The notes below the pieces were generated by a model. It searched no databases. It was not told the origin of the DNA and was given only the letters and a program-made list of their open reading frames with translations. From positions 11,547,001 to 11,611,000 of the forward strand of contig NC_132972.1 of assembly GCF_047496725.1 (NCBI RefSeq): a DNA stretch of 64,000 nucleotides, given 5' to 3'. The first letter of the stretch is position 1. The number at the start of each line of letters is the position of its first letter. Source of the DNA: Anoplolepis gracilipes (taxonomy: Eukaryota > Arthropoda > Insecta > Hymenoptera > Formicidae). The position numbers and the translations under genes are program-made. This document shows, in pieces, positions 25,662 through 39,010 of this stretch.

Positions 25662-26590
25662 AGTAGCTCTACTATGTACATATGTACATATCCTGCTTTC
25701 TCTAATATCAAGAAAAAGTTATGCCGAAAATATTTAACATCGAAGCCAATATGTCATTTGTATTTGTTGGTAATGAAAATAATCGAATGTATGCTAATCA
25801 GTGTCCAATGTCATTATTATTATGATTTCTCGATAATATTAAGTTTATTGATATTAAAAATACACATCCATTCATTTTCTATAATTAATATAAAGTACAA
25901 TTGTTTCTCAGAGATGAAACATTATATGCTACTTCAATAGAAATAAAATCTGTCAAAATTAGACAGATATTTCAAACCTGTTAAGGAAGAACTGGATCAA
26001 AAGTTAATAAATTTAAACATTTCGAAACTTATGACTTTGACATTACGTAAAGCACTTTTAAACTTTTAAGATATTAAAATTAATAATTAATTTAGGGGTT
26101 GAAGCAAAAGATTTTTCCTGTAGAATATAATTTAATCAAAATCATAAATATTATTTTATATTAAACTTACTTTTTTATAGTGATCGTATCACGAAAATTT
26201 TATACTGTACACAAAAATTCATAAAAATAACAATTTTAATTCTTTACTTTGGAGCAAAAACCTTCGATTTATAAATTAATTATTAAATTTATATTTTGAA
26301 AATCTAAAAGTGTGCAACGTCAAATTCTTGAATCTCCAAATGTATTAGATTTATTACCTTTTTTAACGCAGCTGATCCGTCCAGTTCCTCCTTATAAATA
26401 CAAAGTATAAGAACGCGTGCACTCTTCCAGAGTATCCATATCAGAGTACTGTTATTTCAATAACAGTTTAAAAATAAAAAGAGGAAACTGAAAAAAATAC
26501 TGAATTACTATGTAATCATGAAAGATATCGATGCCGAAAACATGGATATCGAGAGCAAAACACCAATCTTGGTACATATTATCTCCAGGC

Positions 26591-26832
26591 ATCCCTACCC
26601 TACTCTCGCAACGTAAACAAAGGAAATTGGAGGCGCCGGGGCGACGGGCACGGACGTGTCCTCGGGCCTTTAGTGGCGAGTGGCAAGTCGTCAAACGTCC
26701 GCTGGTCAGTACTGGTCAGATGCAGTAGTCAGTAACAGTGAATGATCAGTGTTCGGTTTTGAGCCATAAGTGCCAATAGCACCACCATCTGGTCGAGAAA
26801 CTAGTTGCGCCGTTATTGTTGCTTGTTGAACG
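26591..26832 (+). promoter_or_regulatory. Probable promoter and 5' UTR of the fatty acid hydroxylase gene
   Basis: A GC-rich island directly before the start codon at 26833, in AT-rich surroundings. Several insect initiator-like TCAGT motifs occur in a cluster between about 26705 and 26750 (GGTCAGTAC, AGTCAGTAAC, GATCAGTG), suggesting dispersed starts there. The exact start site cannot be read from sequence. Confidence 0.5.
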
Positions 26833-29800
26833 ATGTTTTGGTTAAGGTTTTGGAAAGCCCCACGAGGTTCGCAAAAATCGGAAAGCAACGCGAAAAGTGA
26901 GTGCTTACGTTGACGATATTCGATATTAATAGCAACGGTTTAATAGATGCACCTCGCATTGACGGATGCGAATAAAATGTCTGGAGCTAACGATGGTTCT
27001 TTAAAAAATATCACTTTTGTATTAAAATATTTACACAATTTCTTGCTGGAAGTACTGGATATATATCTTCATTTGATGCTCTTAAATATTTTTGCTTTAT
27101 TAAGTAAGTTTTTGCTTCTGTAAGTTTTGGATTGATTAAAAATGCCTCGATTTTTTTTGAAGATTTACAAAATCGATTAGAGTATACTCATTAAATATGT
27201 TGAAAACACAAAACAGATACATGTATATTAACTTATATTATTTACATCATTTATTGATATCAAAGTAAGTTATCAAAATAGCATGTGAAAAAAATTTTCT
27301 TTTACATAATTTTCAGCCTTTTCTATTACTAATTGTAAATTCAAATTTTTGAACATAATAATTGAGTATTTTAATTATTAATAAACTCTTACGTAGAATA
27401 CATCTATAATACTAACATATTTTTGCGTACTTCGTACAAAGTGATCTGGTGAACAGAATGAGTAATCCATTTTTATATATATCAACTAGAAATCAATTCT
27501 TTTTTAATTTAGATAATGGAAATATTTCTCTATAAAAATGTATAATGATCGATAATATTAAATGTGTTACACTCTGTGTATTTAAAAAATTTTATTAATC
27601 ATTTATAAAAAGATATTACAATATTATTTTTAAGAAGAATAAAATTATCTTTCTTTCTCTATTTTTTTATTTCATTTTAATTTACTTAATCATTTTCTTA
27701 TATAACTTTAGTGTCTTCATTGTATTCACAGAATCGATTTTTAGATAAAAGTTTAAGAAGTTTCTCATACACATGACTTTTCTATTTCTAATATTAGATA
27801 CCTTGAATTAAATTTTCATCAAGATAGTCAACTTGAAGTTATATCAACAAATTCTTGTTGTCAATTTACGCTTTAAATATTCACTTTTCAAAAGCATTTA
27901 ATTGTCAATATTATACGTACTTCAATTTTTTTAATTTGGTCATTAATAAAAAATAAATTTTGTAATTTCGGCAATTTAAACTGTCAAAATAATAAAAGGT
28001 TTATAAATCTCAATACAAACAATGAGAGATTACATAAGATAACGTCATATTTTGACTCGCATGTGAGTTGATACAGAAAGTCCTGTGTCTCCAAAATAGC
28101 TATTACTCTATATGTATATATGCGTGCAATTATTTTCGAATTTTATAAATACTGCATTACAATCTGTTTTCGTCATGATTTAATTTTGTCTTTGCTACAG
28201 AGAGACCATAGATATTATTATAAAAACTAATTGTAAGGTTCAAATTCATGGTTACAATCTCATTCAATTCGATTAATATGTACTTCGAAATTCGATATAT
28301 TCAATAAATAAATAACACAAAGACGTATTAAAATATAAATAATACAGCAGATGCTTATGTAAAACAAATGATCTCAAAGAAGTCAATAAGGTCACGTATA
28401 AAGATTTTACTTATCGATAAAAATTCAATCCGTAGGTTTTTTTACAAGTATCACCAACGCATCGAAATAATTGCTTTTTGATAAGTTGTATTATTACATT
28501 TGCTTTATATATTTTTGTCTTTTTTGATTCATAATTTATATATATAATATATATTGAATACTAAATATAGCATTTCGCAGTGTTCCGCAAGATAGAATCT
28601 AATTACATAACTAGTAACATAAATGGACGAATTAAAGAAGTGCGCAGCAAAAGAGCCAAGTTAGCGCAGTTGGAATCATTTAAGCCTTGTACGGCATAAT
28701 TCATCAAAATGAAATCACATCATTCTGTTTACAAAATCGCAATTTGCCAATTACCTTGTTATCCATAAGATAAATTCTCCAATTCAATAAATTATTGAAA
28801 AATCGTGATGTGCAAAAATTTTCACATTTTATCAGAGAATAAATTGACCGATTATAAAATATAAGATAATCGCAAATTTAATTATTGAGACTTTTTTAAA
28901 TATATATACACATATAAATTAATACAATTTTATATACAATACTAGAATTGCGCATAACAATTTTAACTAGAATTACTGTAAATATGTTATTATTATGTTA
29001 TGTTATTGATAGCAAAAGAGATTTCTTGTTTGACTGGTTTTATTTTTTATCTAAAATCTAAAAAGATCTATCTATAGAGAAAAAAGAGAAAGAGAAAATG
29101 TATTAATATAAATGTTTTAAAGTTGCCATTATAAATTTTTAATTAGTTGCATATTGATAATTCTTTTTTAATAAAAATTTAAAATAAAGCATTAGTTAAT
29201 TTTTAATTAAAATTTTGATTTTTAAATATTTTTAGGATTAAACCTAATAATTATAAGAATAATTAGAATAATCTTTCTTTATTTTTGTATCTATAAAATT
29301 TGATTTGCTATAATCTTTTTATTTTCTATTGCATACATACTTTTGATATTTTGATGGCAATAATATCTATATTGATTATATTGGGAGAGTAAAATTTTAG
29401 CTTTTTTTAACTTTAAATATATTGCAAATTATAGCGAGATACAGGCTTTGACTTTATAATCTGGCTGACGAACAGGTTCGTCTCGTTCTTTGAAAATTGA
29501 ATCGCATTACGTCGGTGTTAAATATCTGACAAGATGTTAAACGGATTTTACGACGAATATGAAGTGACGATTGAAAATTTCCGCTTTTGATCTACACTTG
29601 ACTACCAAGTCGAGCATTTGTCGGAGACACGGTTGATAGAATACTGAATAATGAAATGACCATTAATCGGTTTTTTCGCAATACCATCATTTTCAATATT
29701 TTATTATGAGCATTCTAACAAAATACACGAATTTATATTGTGATAAATAAGCGATCTGTAAGGAAATAATTCTTTCAATATGTTTTATTATGAGTAATCT

Positions 29801-30034
29801 AACAAAATACAAGAATGTACACTGTGATAAATGAGCGATATGAGGATCAATAATTCTTAAATAATTTTTAAATTAATCTGTAAATTTTTTGTATTGAAAA
29901 TTCAAAAAGCTTATTTTCTTTACGACTACAAAATTCAATATGTCTGTTCAATTTAGTGAATTTCAGTTTGTTAAAGATAAGTTTTTATAATTTTCAATAC
30001 ATTTCAAAGATTTATTTAGGAATTGTATTATATG

Positions 30035-30087
<53 letters not shown>

Positions 30088-32270
30088 GTATATAAAATAT
30101 GAGAGCAGTTTCATTATAACAGTAAATTATTATAATACATTTGCTATGGATAGATAACTTCTCGGATAACCTTATGTCAATTGTTGACAAATTGAATTTA
30201 CCATAACTTTTACATTTTTATTTTTTATTGTTTTAATAGTCTCAATAGTTAAGAGTATAATTTTACGATTAATTATCTGTTTGCAGCAACTTCCGCTATC
30301 GGCGATGCCTCAAAAAATCAAACTCCGCCGACGCTTCTTTCGAGTTTGAGAAGCGTACTCTTCGTTATCGGAACTGTAGTGATTGGATTCGCTGCCTTTT
30401 GCAATTCTCTGACATGGTAATATAAATACAATTGCAAATTAATATAAATTGGATTCAAATTGGCATCGTATTATATTTTTTTTACTTTAAGAATTTCTTA
30501 AACAAAATTTATTCTTATTAAACTTTTCGTGTATTTAGTTCATTATTTCTTCAATTTTCTTACTTTTAATTAACCAAATTTTATTAAATATAATTTCTCT
30601 TTTTTCTCGCTGCTCTCTTAATTCATGTTTTCATTTGACCACTCATAAAAAAGTGATATATTGATAAGTATAATTCTTTATAACAATTTTGAAAATGACA
30701 CACATTTGCGCAGTCCGATTAAAGAGATTGCAAAATAACAAGTCTTAATTTGTTGTTGTTTAATATATATTAATATCTCGCATAATTCAATTAAACGTGG
30801 CGAAAAATAAGAAATTAATTTTTTGCCAGTTTAATAAAATGTTGTTTATAATCTTATGATTCGACAAATAAATTCACGTAAACAAATTATCTCTTTTTGT
30901 ATATAATTAAATAAATTCTCGACAATGCTAACCGTGTGATTCTTAATTTATTACACAATTTCTTCAGATTTTGTTAACCGAAAAAAATTTCAGGCATTTA
31001 CAAAGATTCTGGGGTGCATCCGGAGACTTCTGGCAAGCCCAATGGGACAAAATTTTGGATAAATTTGGAGATGATCCTGTGACGCTATGGGTTTATGGTA
31101 AGTTCAAAAGAGGTATTACTTTTTAGAAATTCAAAAATAATAACAAATCTATTTTTTATACAATAAAAAAATAAATAAATAATTTATATCAAAATGTATT
31201 GTTAATATTAATAACAGATTCTCTGATTAATTTTTGCATTTTCTAAATTGAAACTTTAGGATTTTATTTAACAATAAAGATTTTTATCATTAATTAATAT
31301 TATCATATTTTACCATTAATCAATATTAGAGATTTAGACGTATATAATAATATTTATCATATTTGCTCATCTTTTATCTAGATCATATATTTACTTGTTG
31401 CATTTATCACTATACTATTGGTTAATAAATTTATGAATTTGCTGAACATTGAACATCAAATTTATAGTCTTGTTACTATATTGTAGGATCCATATCTTTG
31501 ATGATCGTGGTTTACTGGGTGATCGGAGGAATTTACACCATCCTAGATATCACCAATCGACCAGCGGCGCTGCGTAGATACAAAATACAGCCCGGTACGA
31601 ACGAACCAGTGGACAAGAGGGAGTTATGCAAAGTGATTGCTCAAGTACTGTTCAATCAGATCGTCGTTGGCTTTCCCATTATGTATCTCGGCTATTATTT
31701 CATGGAATGGCGCGGTTATCCCCCGGTGCGCGAGCTGCCGACTTTCCACTGGGTGCTCGCCGAGATCGCAATTCACATATTATGCGAAGAGATTGGCTTT
31801 TATTATTCGCACAGGTATTTTTTACTTAAAATCAAAGAAGTTAATACTCTACCTTGACTCAAGATAAATAATATGTAAAATAAATTTACTCTTGAAACGG
31901 CCATCAATTTTGTCGACTAGTGTTTGAATTAATGTCTGGCCGAGCACGTAAAAAAAATTAAAATAGATATAATCAAGTATGGAAATAAGAAACTTATATG
32001 GAAGGTGATAAACGTCATCTATGTCAATTAACGTCGACTTTGACTTGAATCATCATGTCTAAAAAAAGTTTATGATATATGCACAAAAAATCGAGTAAAG
32101 TACAGACGTGCTAATTGTAAAATAAAATGAACAAACATTCATGCCATTTTGCCACTATTTACTACGGCAGATTATCTTTATGCAATTATAAAAATGATTG
32201 CACAGCATTTTTGTAAGAGCAAGTCAAAGACAAATGAGTATTTCTGTGAAATCTTACAGAATATATTGTG

Positions 32271-32316
<46 letters not shown>

Positions 32317-33639
32317 ATATGCAGATATACATATAACAATTAACACAGAAAATTATTATGCATTTGCCTACATATAGAGAAATCACGATCAGTGTTCTTA
32401 TATAAGCAAATTCATATTTTATACATACAGATGTATGAATTTTTACATAATTAAAAAAAATATTTTTTATGAGCTTTTTCTTTATATTTTCTTTAGAAAT
32501 TTCTTTAGAATATTATTATACTAAAAATATGTAACCATTAATACAATTTATAAAATATACAAATAATATGTAATCGACTATACATTTAAATACTGACTTT
32601 TTACGTCATAACTTTTTTACTTAAACTATTTTAAATACAAACCGATTAAAATACTATTTATTAATGTATGCAAATTTATGCGAACTGATCTAACAACAAG
32701 TAGATTTATACTTGATATTCTCCATACAAAGTATTTGCTGTTATTGAATTTTTTGCAGATTCCTTCACAAGCGCTCCCTGTACAAATATATACATAAGCA
32801 GCATCACGAATGGACTGCACCCATAGCCGTCACTGCTATGTATTGCCATCCTTTGGAGAATATTGGTTCGAATCTACTTCCGCCTTTCTTGGGTGTATTC
32901 ATCATGGGCTCTCATGTGGCTACCGCCTGGATTTGGTTCTCGCTCGCGATCCTTTCGACGTTGAACGCACACTCTGGTTATCATTTACCGTTCTTCCCCT
33001 CGCCGGAGGCGCATGATTTTCATCACTTAAAGTAATGTGGATCTCATCAAAATTCTTCTAACTTTAATTCAGATTAAAATGATCTTGATTTATTCACTAT
33101 AATAAAAATTCTTTAAAAAACTGCTCTTATATGGTAAGATAAGATTAAAAATATTTTTAAAAAAACAATAAATATAAATATACAAAATAAACGATTTTGG
33201 AAAATGATATTTTTACGATATTGTAATACGATACAGAAATTTTTGATATTAACTTTGATATTCGAAAAATTATTTCATAAATTTTAATATCAAGTTTAAC
33301 ATATATATATAATGTATACATTAATCTTATATATATCTTTCAACAATAAGTTGAAAACTATTTTCTCCTATATAAAATTACTTTCATCTTTATTTTTAAA
33401 CCTATTTCTATCAAAATTCCATATATCATAACATTCTTAACTACGAAAAATTTATAGTTGTTTAAATAAATGCTTTCAGGTTCAATCAATGTTACGGTGT
33501 ACTCGGCGTTTTGGACCGTATTCACGGCACTGACACGCAATTTCGCAATTCACGAAATTACATACGTCACGTAATGATGCTTAGTCTCATACCGCCTAGA
33601 GAGGCTTTCCCAGATGAGGCAAAGTACAAGTCAAAGTAG
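26833..33639 (+). CDS. Faxdc2: FAXDC2-type fatty acid hydroxylase, 352 aa
   Basis: Six coding exons: 26833-26896, 30287-30416, 30994-31097, 31487-31814, 32759-33031 and 33480-33639. All are joined by GT/AG sites in phase and total 1059 bases. The product is an integral ER membrane protein of the sterol desaturase / fatty acid hydroxylase superfamily. These are non-haem di-iron enzymes whose metal is held by three histidine boxes, all present: HRFLH across the exon 4/5 junction, HKQHH soon after, and HDFHH near the end of exon 5, followed by the typical HGTDTQFRN. Hydrophobic segments flank the boxes (VLFVIGTVVIGFAAF, SISLMIVVYWVIGG). The short first exon MFWLRFWKAPRGSQKSE is assigned because its donor (AAAA|GTGAGT) gives the right phase and follows a promoter-like island. 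Length agrees with human FAXDC2 (about 333). The exact substrate in insects is not known to me; C4-methylsterol oxidases are close relatives but a poorer match. Confidence 0.9.
29691..29856. repeat. Diverged tandem duplication, about 82 bp
   Basis: Two neighbouring copies start TTTCAATATTTTATTATGAG and TTTCAATATGTTTTATTATG. They share ATCTAACAAAATACA-type and GTGATAAATRAGCGAT segments in the same order. Many mismatches indicate an old event. It is inside intron 1 of the hydroxylase gene. Confidence 0.75.
30037..30083. repeat. (TA)n microsatellite
   Basis: Pure TA tract of about 47 bases in intron 1 of the hydroxylase gene. Confidence 0.95.
32275..32310. repeat. (TA)n microsatellite
   Basis: Pure TA tract in intron 4 of the hydroxylase gene. 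TGTATG on the left and CACACAATATG on the right make the area a weak palindrome. Confidence 0.95.
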
Positions 33640-33909
33640 AGGAATTTTTCGATGACTCTGAAAGTTATAGATAATTTCCAAAGGGAGGAATTTTCCACGC
33701 TGGATACAATATTTTTGCAACGATAACCGAGTTCGAGAACGGCAGATCGTAACTATATAATCGATCTTGTCCAGCTAGTGGTACAACTAGTAAGCTTTTT
33801 CTATAAAATTAATTTCGACAAATGCCCTTTCAATCTTTTAAACCATACTGCTGATTTATCTTATCTCTCGATGAAAATAATTAATAATACTCGAATTCAC
33901 ATTTATTCG

Positions 33910-33913
<4 letters not shown>

Positions 33914-33949
<36 letters not shown>
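33914..33949. repeat. (TA)n microsatellite followed by T run
   Basis: TA tract of about 36 bases that passes into a run of T; probably within the hydroxylase 3' UTR or just beyond it. Confidence 0.95.
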
Positions 33950-33957
<8 letters not shown>

Positions 33958-35535
33958 TGTACAATTTATTAAAAAATAAAAAAAAGTCATACGTTTTAAT
34001 ATTAAAAATATCTGTGTATACTATCATTAATTTTCAATTACTTCCTTTTCTTCCTACAATTTATTTACTTTTATGCTAAAATTTCGTATCTTTTTTAAAT
34101 TTAAGATTTAGGATTTATTCAATGTATTATATAGTATAATATTTCTTACTGGACTTGTCGCGAGGAACTCGGCTATCCACTGATCTGTATAGTGATAATG
34201 ATTGTATATATTAATATCAAGGGAGGTTGGACTGAATAGAGAAAGTAACAAGGTTCATGAAAATTTAAGGCATGAAAAATGTATTTATATCTTTAAAATA
34301 TCGATAGACAAAAAATTGATAACACAAAAACGCTTCTAATTTGCGTTGGGAGCAACAAAATATGAAATTTTCATTGTTTGAATTATTTATTGGATTAAAT
34401 TTTAATAAACATCTTTTTTTTAGTAGATCTTTTAATTTTCAAATTTATTTATGTATGCAAAATTTAGTAATTCTTAAAATTTTATATGTGATATGTGACA
34501 AATATAAGGATTTCCAATAATTATTACTCAAATTTTTCTTTCAGTTCAACCTGGGCGCCACATTCGTACATTTTCTTTATATTTTTAGCATTAATGTTAA
34601 AAAAGATATGTATTTATAAGCTGTACATTCATGCACAAGTATATATATTATAGATCATCTAGTAGCGTGATATTTTAGTGAATGATACAATGAATTGATA
34701 AATTAGTTGCACATACTTCTAAAACTTCTTTAATAATCCTAATCGGAGATAAACAATTTATTAATTTTTTTAACGAAAAAAATAAAAGAAAATACAAATA
34801 TGAATAAAATATTTCATTGTTTTGTATGAAAGTACTGCCTTTAAAATTTCCATTTCAATTAATATTTGAAATTGAGATATTATATTTGTAGTACTTTCAA
34901 GTGTATTGGCATTGCAGTGAAAATTTCAGAATGAATCATATTTCGAACATAATTGTTATTTTTATATTTAGTTCCATAATGCAACCATATTAGTCAGTCT
35001 TGGATTTAGTCTTCAAGACGAAATCTAAGCAACTGTACTTCTTTAGGATAAATACAACTTGTATGATTAGAATAAAATGTTTAGAACTTTAGATTTCTCC
35101 TTACATGGAGTACAATTAACATATATTGTATTGATTATATAGAAATAGACATATGTATAAACACCGATAATTTTATCTAACAATAAGTCTTTGTTATAAA
35201 ATATTTATATATCATTCTATTTTTCCTGCGAAAAAGAACTCTATTAGAATTGAATAAAAAATGGAAATATATATATTTTTATCTTATTTTACTAATTTTA
35301 CTGAACAATTTTCAATCTTATTTCATAATGTTTTATCAAAATATTTGTACGAAAATTTTAAAATCTCAAATAAGTACAGAACAAAATCGAAAATAAGTAT
35401 AGAATCATGTATTTTGAAATCTTGTTAAATTAACGGAGATTAGTAAGGAACAAATTGGAGATTAATGTCTGAATGTGCAAATATACAAAATGCGCACATG
35501 TGTAAAGTTCTCTTTCTGCATTGTGATTCTCATCG

Positions 35536-35536
35536 A

Positions 35537-35576
<40 letters not shown>
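35536..35576. repeat. (TA)n microsatellite
   Basis: Pure TA tract of about 40 bases in the spacer between convergent genes. Confidence 0.95.
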
Positions 35577-35578
<2 letters not shown>

Positions 35579-37086
35579 CTCGTAATTAATATGTATAACA
35601 TAACTGAATTTATGTATCTATGACATCTTATTAATAAAATCTTTACAAATATCAGTTCCTCCCTTTCTCTTTATATCTTTGTAAAGTTCTAACAATAAAC
35701 ATTACTTTGATGGGTCACAAAACGAGTAATATAACAAAATATTGTTTGCAAGTATGTATATTTTTATAACAATGTGATTAATTTTTCTCTTACATAGTAC
35801 AAAAATAATTATTATTATTGCTTTCCCTTATATAACAAAATATATATTTTAAAGGCCTAAAATGCAATCTCATTTTCAAAAATCACAATTTCAAAAAGTC
35901 ACACATTGAGTAATTTCGCAAATCATTGTTCATCATATTTACATAGCAAGGTGAACATTTTATGCTGTTTCTTTTTATATTCTATGCATGACAATTGTGG
36001 ATAAAGTATCCTCTCACTAAGTGAGTTTGAATAGATTAGAGATTTCTATAACATCCCACAAACAAAAATGCTGCCTTATAATTATAATATGAAAAAAATA
36101 CAAGTAACAAACATGATATTTTACACAAATTGAGTAACTCTTTGGTAAAAAGTTGTATACATTATCGCATCTCATATATATATATGTCAAACAATATATA
36201 TCTTACAAATTATAGCTCTTGCAGAGAAAAAATCGCCCGAATATCATTCATTGAGAGAGCACTTTCAAAGCGTAATCAAATACAATCTTTTTACCTTGAA
36301 AATTGAGAACACAGGCTCGATTCTGAAATTTATGGTTCTATAGAAATTCAGATTATTAATATATAGATTTTGCAATTGGACCCTTGGAATTTTTTGCATT
36401 TTCTAAATGGCATCAAATGCAACACATGCATTTATATATATGTATAAAAAATTATATATATATATATGTATATAAAATTTTGCATTATATATATAAAAAA
36501 TTTTGATATAACATAAGATTATATATAACATATAGGATTTATATTAAAATATTTCATATATCAATATATACTTATTTTAAACAATTATATTAAACAAATA
36601 TGTAAAGGTTTTTTTTAAAGATACTATAAAATATTTTCAAAATCGTTGTTTCAATGTCTTTGACACATAATATATATGTTTTTGTTTTTCAATATATATA
36701 ATCTCAAAAATAAACAATTACCATGTAGTCAATTATCAAATTTTCATTATCTCACTATTAAGGCAATAGTATAATAAACTATATAGCAAGTTTGGACACT
36801 TTAGCATAGTGAGTTCAGATATTATTATAAATAGCATAATGTATCTTTTTACATATTGATAATGGCATGATAAATTGTCAAATCTTTTTAAAATTCGAAT
36901 AATAAATATTATTGTTGCTTGTATATTGTTAGAAGAAACCAATGCTAAGTGTCATTACTTGATTGTTCTGAGAGAATATGTACACATTTACATTTGTGGA
37001 AGAACGTGGAAATTGATGATTTCCTCTTACATAATTACACATCCATTTAATCGCTCGAAATGGACATGGATTTCCTCACACAATTC

Positions 37087-38503
37087 TCAATCATTGTACA
37101 TTCCATCAATTAGAAAATCCATTCTTCGGTAGTGTCTCTTATCCCAGCAATCTCGACCGCGTCTGTATAATACAAAAAGAACAGCACCTAGTATTGGTAA
37201 AGCAATGATCGTTATAATGACTGGGACAATATAGTCAATTTTTCTCGGCATGCCTAGTGAAAGGTTCTTTGTTCGTGAAGACAATCTAGATTCACTCGGT
37301 TCCGGCCCATCAACAGTCGTTACCGTCGGTTTAGGTTTCGGTATGTGTTTCGTAATAGGCGAGGAAGCCATTGGCGTTGTCGTATGATTCACAGCCTCCG
37401 TATGAAATTTGGTTATATTTGTTGATATCAGACTTGTATTGGAATAATTGGAATTCGTAATGTGATCTAAATTGTTGTTGACATGTGAATTGGTGATATT
37501 TATTTCTAGAATATTGCCTGTGGAAGTTTCAGACTGATTATTAACATGAGCAGTTTCTGCAGAGGCAGTTTCCATCACAGGTTTTGTATTTTCTAAAGTG
37601 GTCTGATTAAATGATATATTTGTCATCTGTGGATCCATATTCTGATCTACACCTTTTCTCGGTTTTATTTTCTCCTTCCTTGTAACCACTGAAGGATTGT
37701 TGTTTCTCTCTTTAGGCACATTCTCTCTTGCTCTAGATTCATCAAACTTGTTTAATTCATCAGCAACACTTTCAATATTTGCAAGTTGAGTAGTTGTGGA
37801 TATTGCTAGAGGTCCTCCTTCTGCCATCCTTGATGTATACCATAACTTGAAATATGTACATTTTACTATTTTATAAAATTATTCATATAATTCTTCTTAT
37901 ATATAGAATATCTTCTTAAATATAGAATTATTATATTAAATAAATTATAAATTCCTAAATGTAGAAATATCATAAAGATGATAAACTAACAGTCGTATTT
38001 AGATAATAAACAGTAAATATTAAAGAGATAACAATTTCATAATTTGTGAAAAAGAAAAAAGATATATAATTATATACAATATGTATATACAGCAATGAAA
38101 TAAATTCCAAATAAAGAATTATAAAGCTAAAAAAATAATAAATATTTTAAATAGAAATTGAAGATATTAAAAAAAATACTCACAAAATAGAATATGGGGA
38201 ACAAAAACAAAATAAGACAAAAATACAAGAAAAATTAGAGCAAGTTGTCAAAATCAAGAGAATTAGGAAATCACATATGCAAATGTGAAAATATACATTG
38301 GGCTAATTTACCTTCGATGCTTTCTTATCGCCGACCCCATCAGATGAATGCTCGACTATCGGCGACGATTTGGGCAGAAGATCTAAAACGGGAATCGGCG
38401 ATGCCGAGGATATACCATCTGGCCCCGCGTTGACAGATGAGGTTAATGCTGCAGCGAACAACGTAATTAGCAATGACAGTTGTTGAAAATCGATCGTAGC
38501 CAT
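37087..38503 (-). CDS. Type I membrane glycoprotein, function unknown, 316 aa
   Basis: Two coding exons: 38312-38503 (64 codons) and 37087-37845 (252 codons plus stop), joined in phase 0 at TCGAAG|GTAAAT and TTTCAAG|TTATGG. The N-terminus MATIDFQQLSLLITLFAAAL is a signal peptide ending near SSVNAG. A long Ser/Thr/Asn-rich ectodomain follows, with many N-glycosylation sequons (NISF, NQTT, NQSE, NITN, NYSN, NITK, NHTT) and no cysteine pairs I can use to name a fold. Residues about 269-291 form one membrane span (IVPVIITIIALPILGAVLF). The last 25 residues are a basic then acidic tail ending RMDFLIDGMYND. The tail looks constrained and may bind a partner (inference). An in-frame ATG lies 27 bases upstream, but the chosen one places the signal peptide properly. 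I do not recognise the family; a mucin-like or adhesion receptor is possible. Confidence 0.8.
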
Positions 38504-38640
38504 CTCGCGTCGTGGACGCGATCGGTACACAGGAATTCCAAGGAATTAGACGAAATACTTCCGCGTGTGTAGACGAAATTAAAAATAAAAAAAAAATAAA
38601 TAAACTATCCAAACTGCACCGAGAGCTACTGCACTGATAA
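38504..38640 (-). promoter_or_regulatory. 5' UTR and initiator of the membrane glycoprotein gene
   Basis: On the minus strand TTATCAGTGCAG (TCAGT at about 38633-38637) fits the insect initiator and would give a 5' UTR of about 130 bases. An in-frame upstream ATG at 38528-38530 lies within it. Confidence 0.4.
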
Positions 38641-38688
38641 TGTTGTAGTTAATCCATGGCCGCCGTGAACTGTCGTTTTATTCTAGAG

Positions 38689-38794
38689 GTGCGTTCCATT
38701 AACGCCCGCAACGTGTGAAATTATTTTATCCTTGTTTTTCACATAAAAATTAAACAAAGATAGTAGATAATGCAATCATTTAGTGGAACGCAGC
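38689..38794. mobile_element. Foldback element 1 in divergent promoter
   Basis: About 106 bp bounded by inverted ends TGCGTTCCATTAA (left) and TTAGTGGAACGCA (right; complement TGCGTTCCACTAA), 12 of 13 matching. The inside is AT-rich and non-coding. It looks like a tiny MITE. A second unit with the same ends follows 18 bp later. Confidence 0.55.
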
Positions 38795-38812
38795 CTGTAT
38801 TATAGTATATAA

Positions 38813-38932
38813 AGCACGTTCCACTTGACGTTCATAACGCTCATAGAATCATCTCATCTTTGTCGTCGAACCAAAAATTGAACAATGACAGATGATGCTC
38901 GTAAGAGTTGAGATTGTCAAATGGAACGCAGT
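38813..38932. mobile_element. Foldback element 2 in divergent promoter
   Basis: About 120 bp bounded by CACGTTCCACTTGAC (left) and GTCAAATGGAACGCA (right; complement TGCGTTCCATTTGAC). The matching continues inward less perfectly (CATCTCATC against CATCATCTG). It shares the GCGTTCCAYTWRA end with the unit just upstream, so the two are probably related copies. Confidence 0.55.
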
Positions 38933-39010
38933 CATAGTATATATGCACACTACACATGCAACTTTTTTTTTTACCCCTCTTTGATTGGAAACGCATGTTG
39001 AGCTTGAGCA

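Larger units (their letters stand above)
21624..26590. other. Long non-coding stretch, AT-rich
   Basis: No coding exon seen. It contains a 23-base T run (22003-22025), a (CA)n tract, an (AT)n/(GT)n tract and a foldback element (listed separately). A moderately GC-rich patch at 21630-22450 follows the candidate exon. If that exon belongs to the downstream hydroxylase gene, all this is its intron; otherwise it is intergenic. Confidence 0.5.
26897..30286 (+). other. Intron 1 of the fatty acid hydroxylase gene
   Basis: 3390 bp, AT-rich, beginning GTGAGT and ending TTTGCAG. It holds a diverged tandem duplication at 29691-29856 and a (TA)n tract at 30037-30083. I see no further exon in it. Confidence 0.75.
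33640..37086. other. AT-rich spacer between convergent genes, no gene seen
   Basis: It lies between the 3' ends of the hydroxylase gene (plus) and the membrane protein gene (minus). The left part should contain the hydroxylase 3' UTR, with an AATAAA after the TA/T tract near 33976. (TA)n tracts lie at 33914-33949 and about 35536-35576. Open frames here are short and low in complexity. Confidence 0.6.

Noticed and set aside
32864..32876. tRNA B-box-like GGTTCGAATC
   Set aside because: It is inside coding exon 5 of the hydroxylase and encodes conserved residues (IGSNLL).
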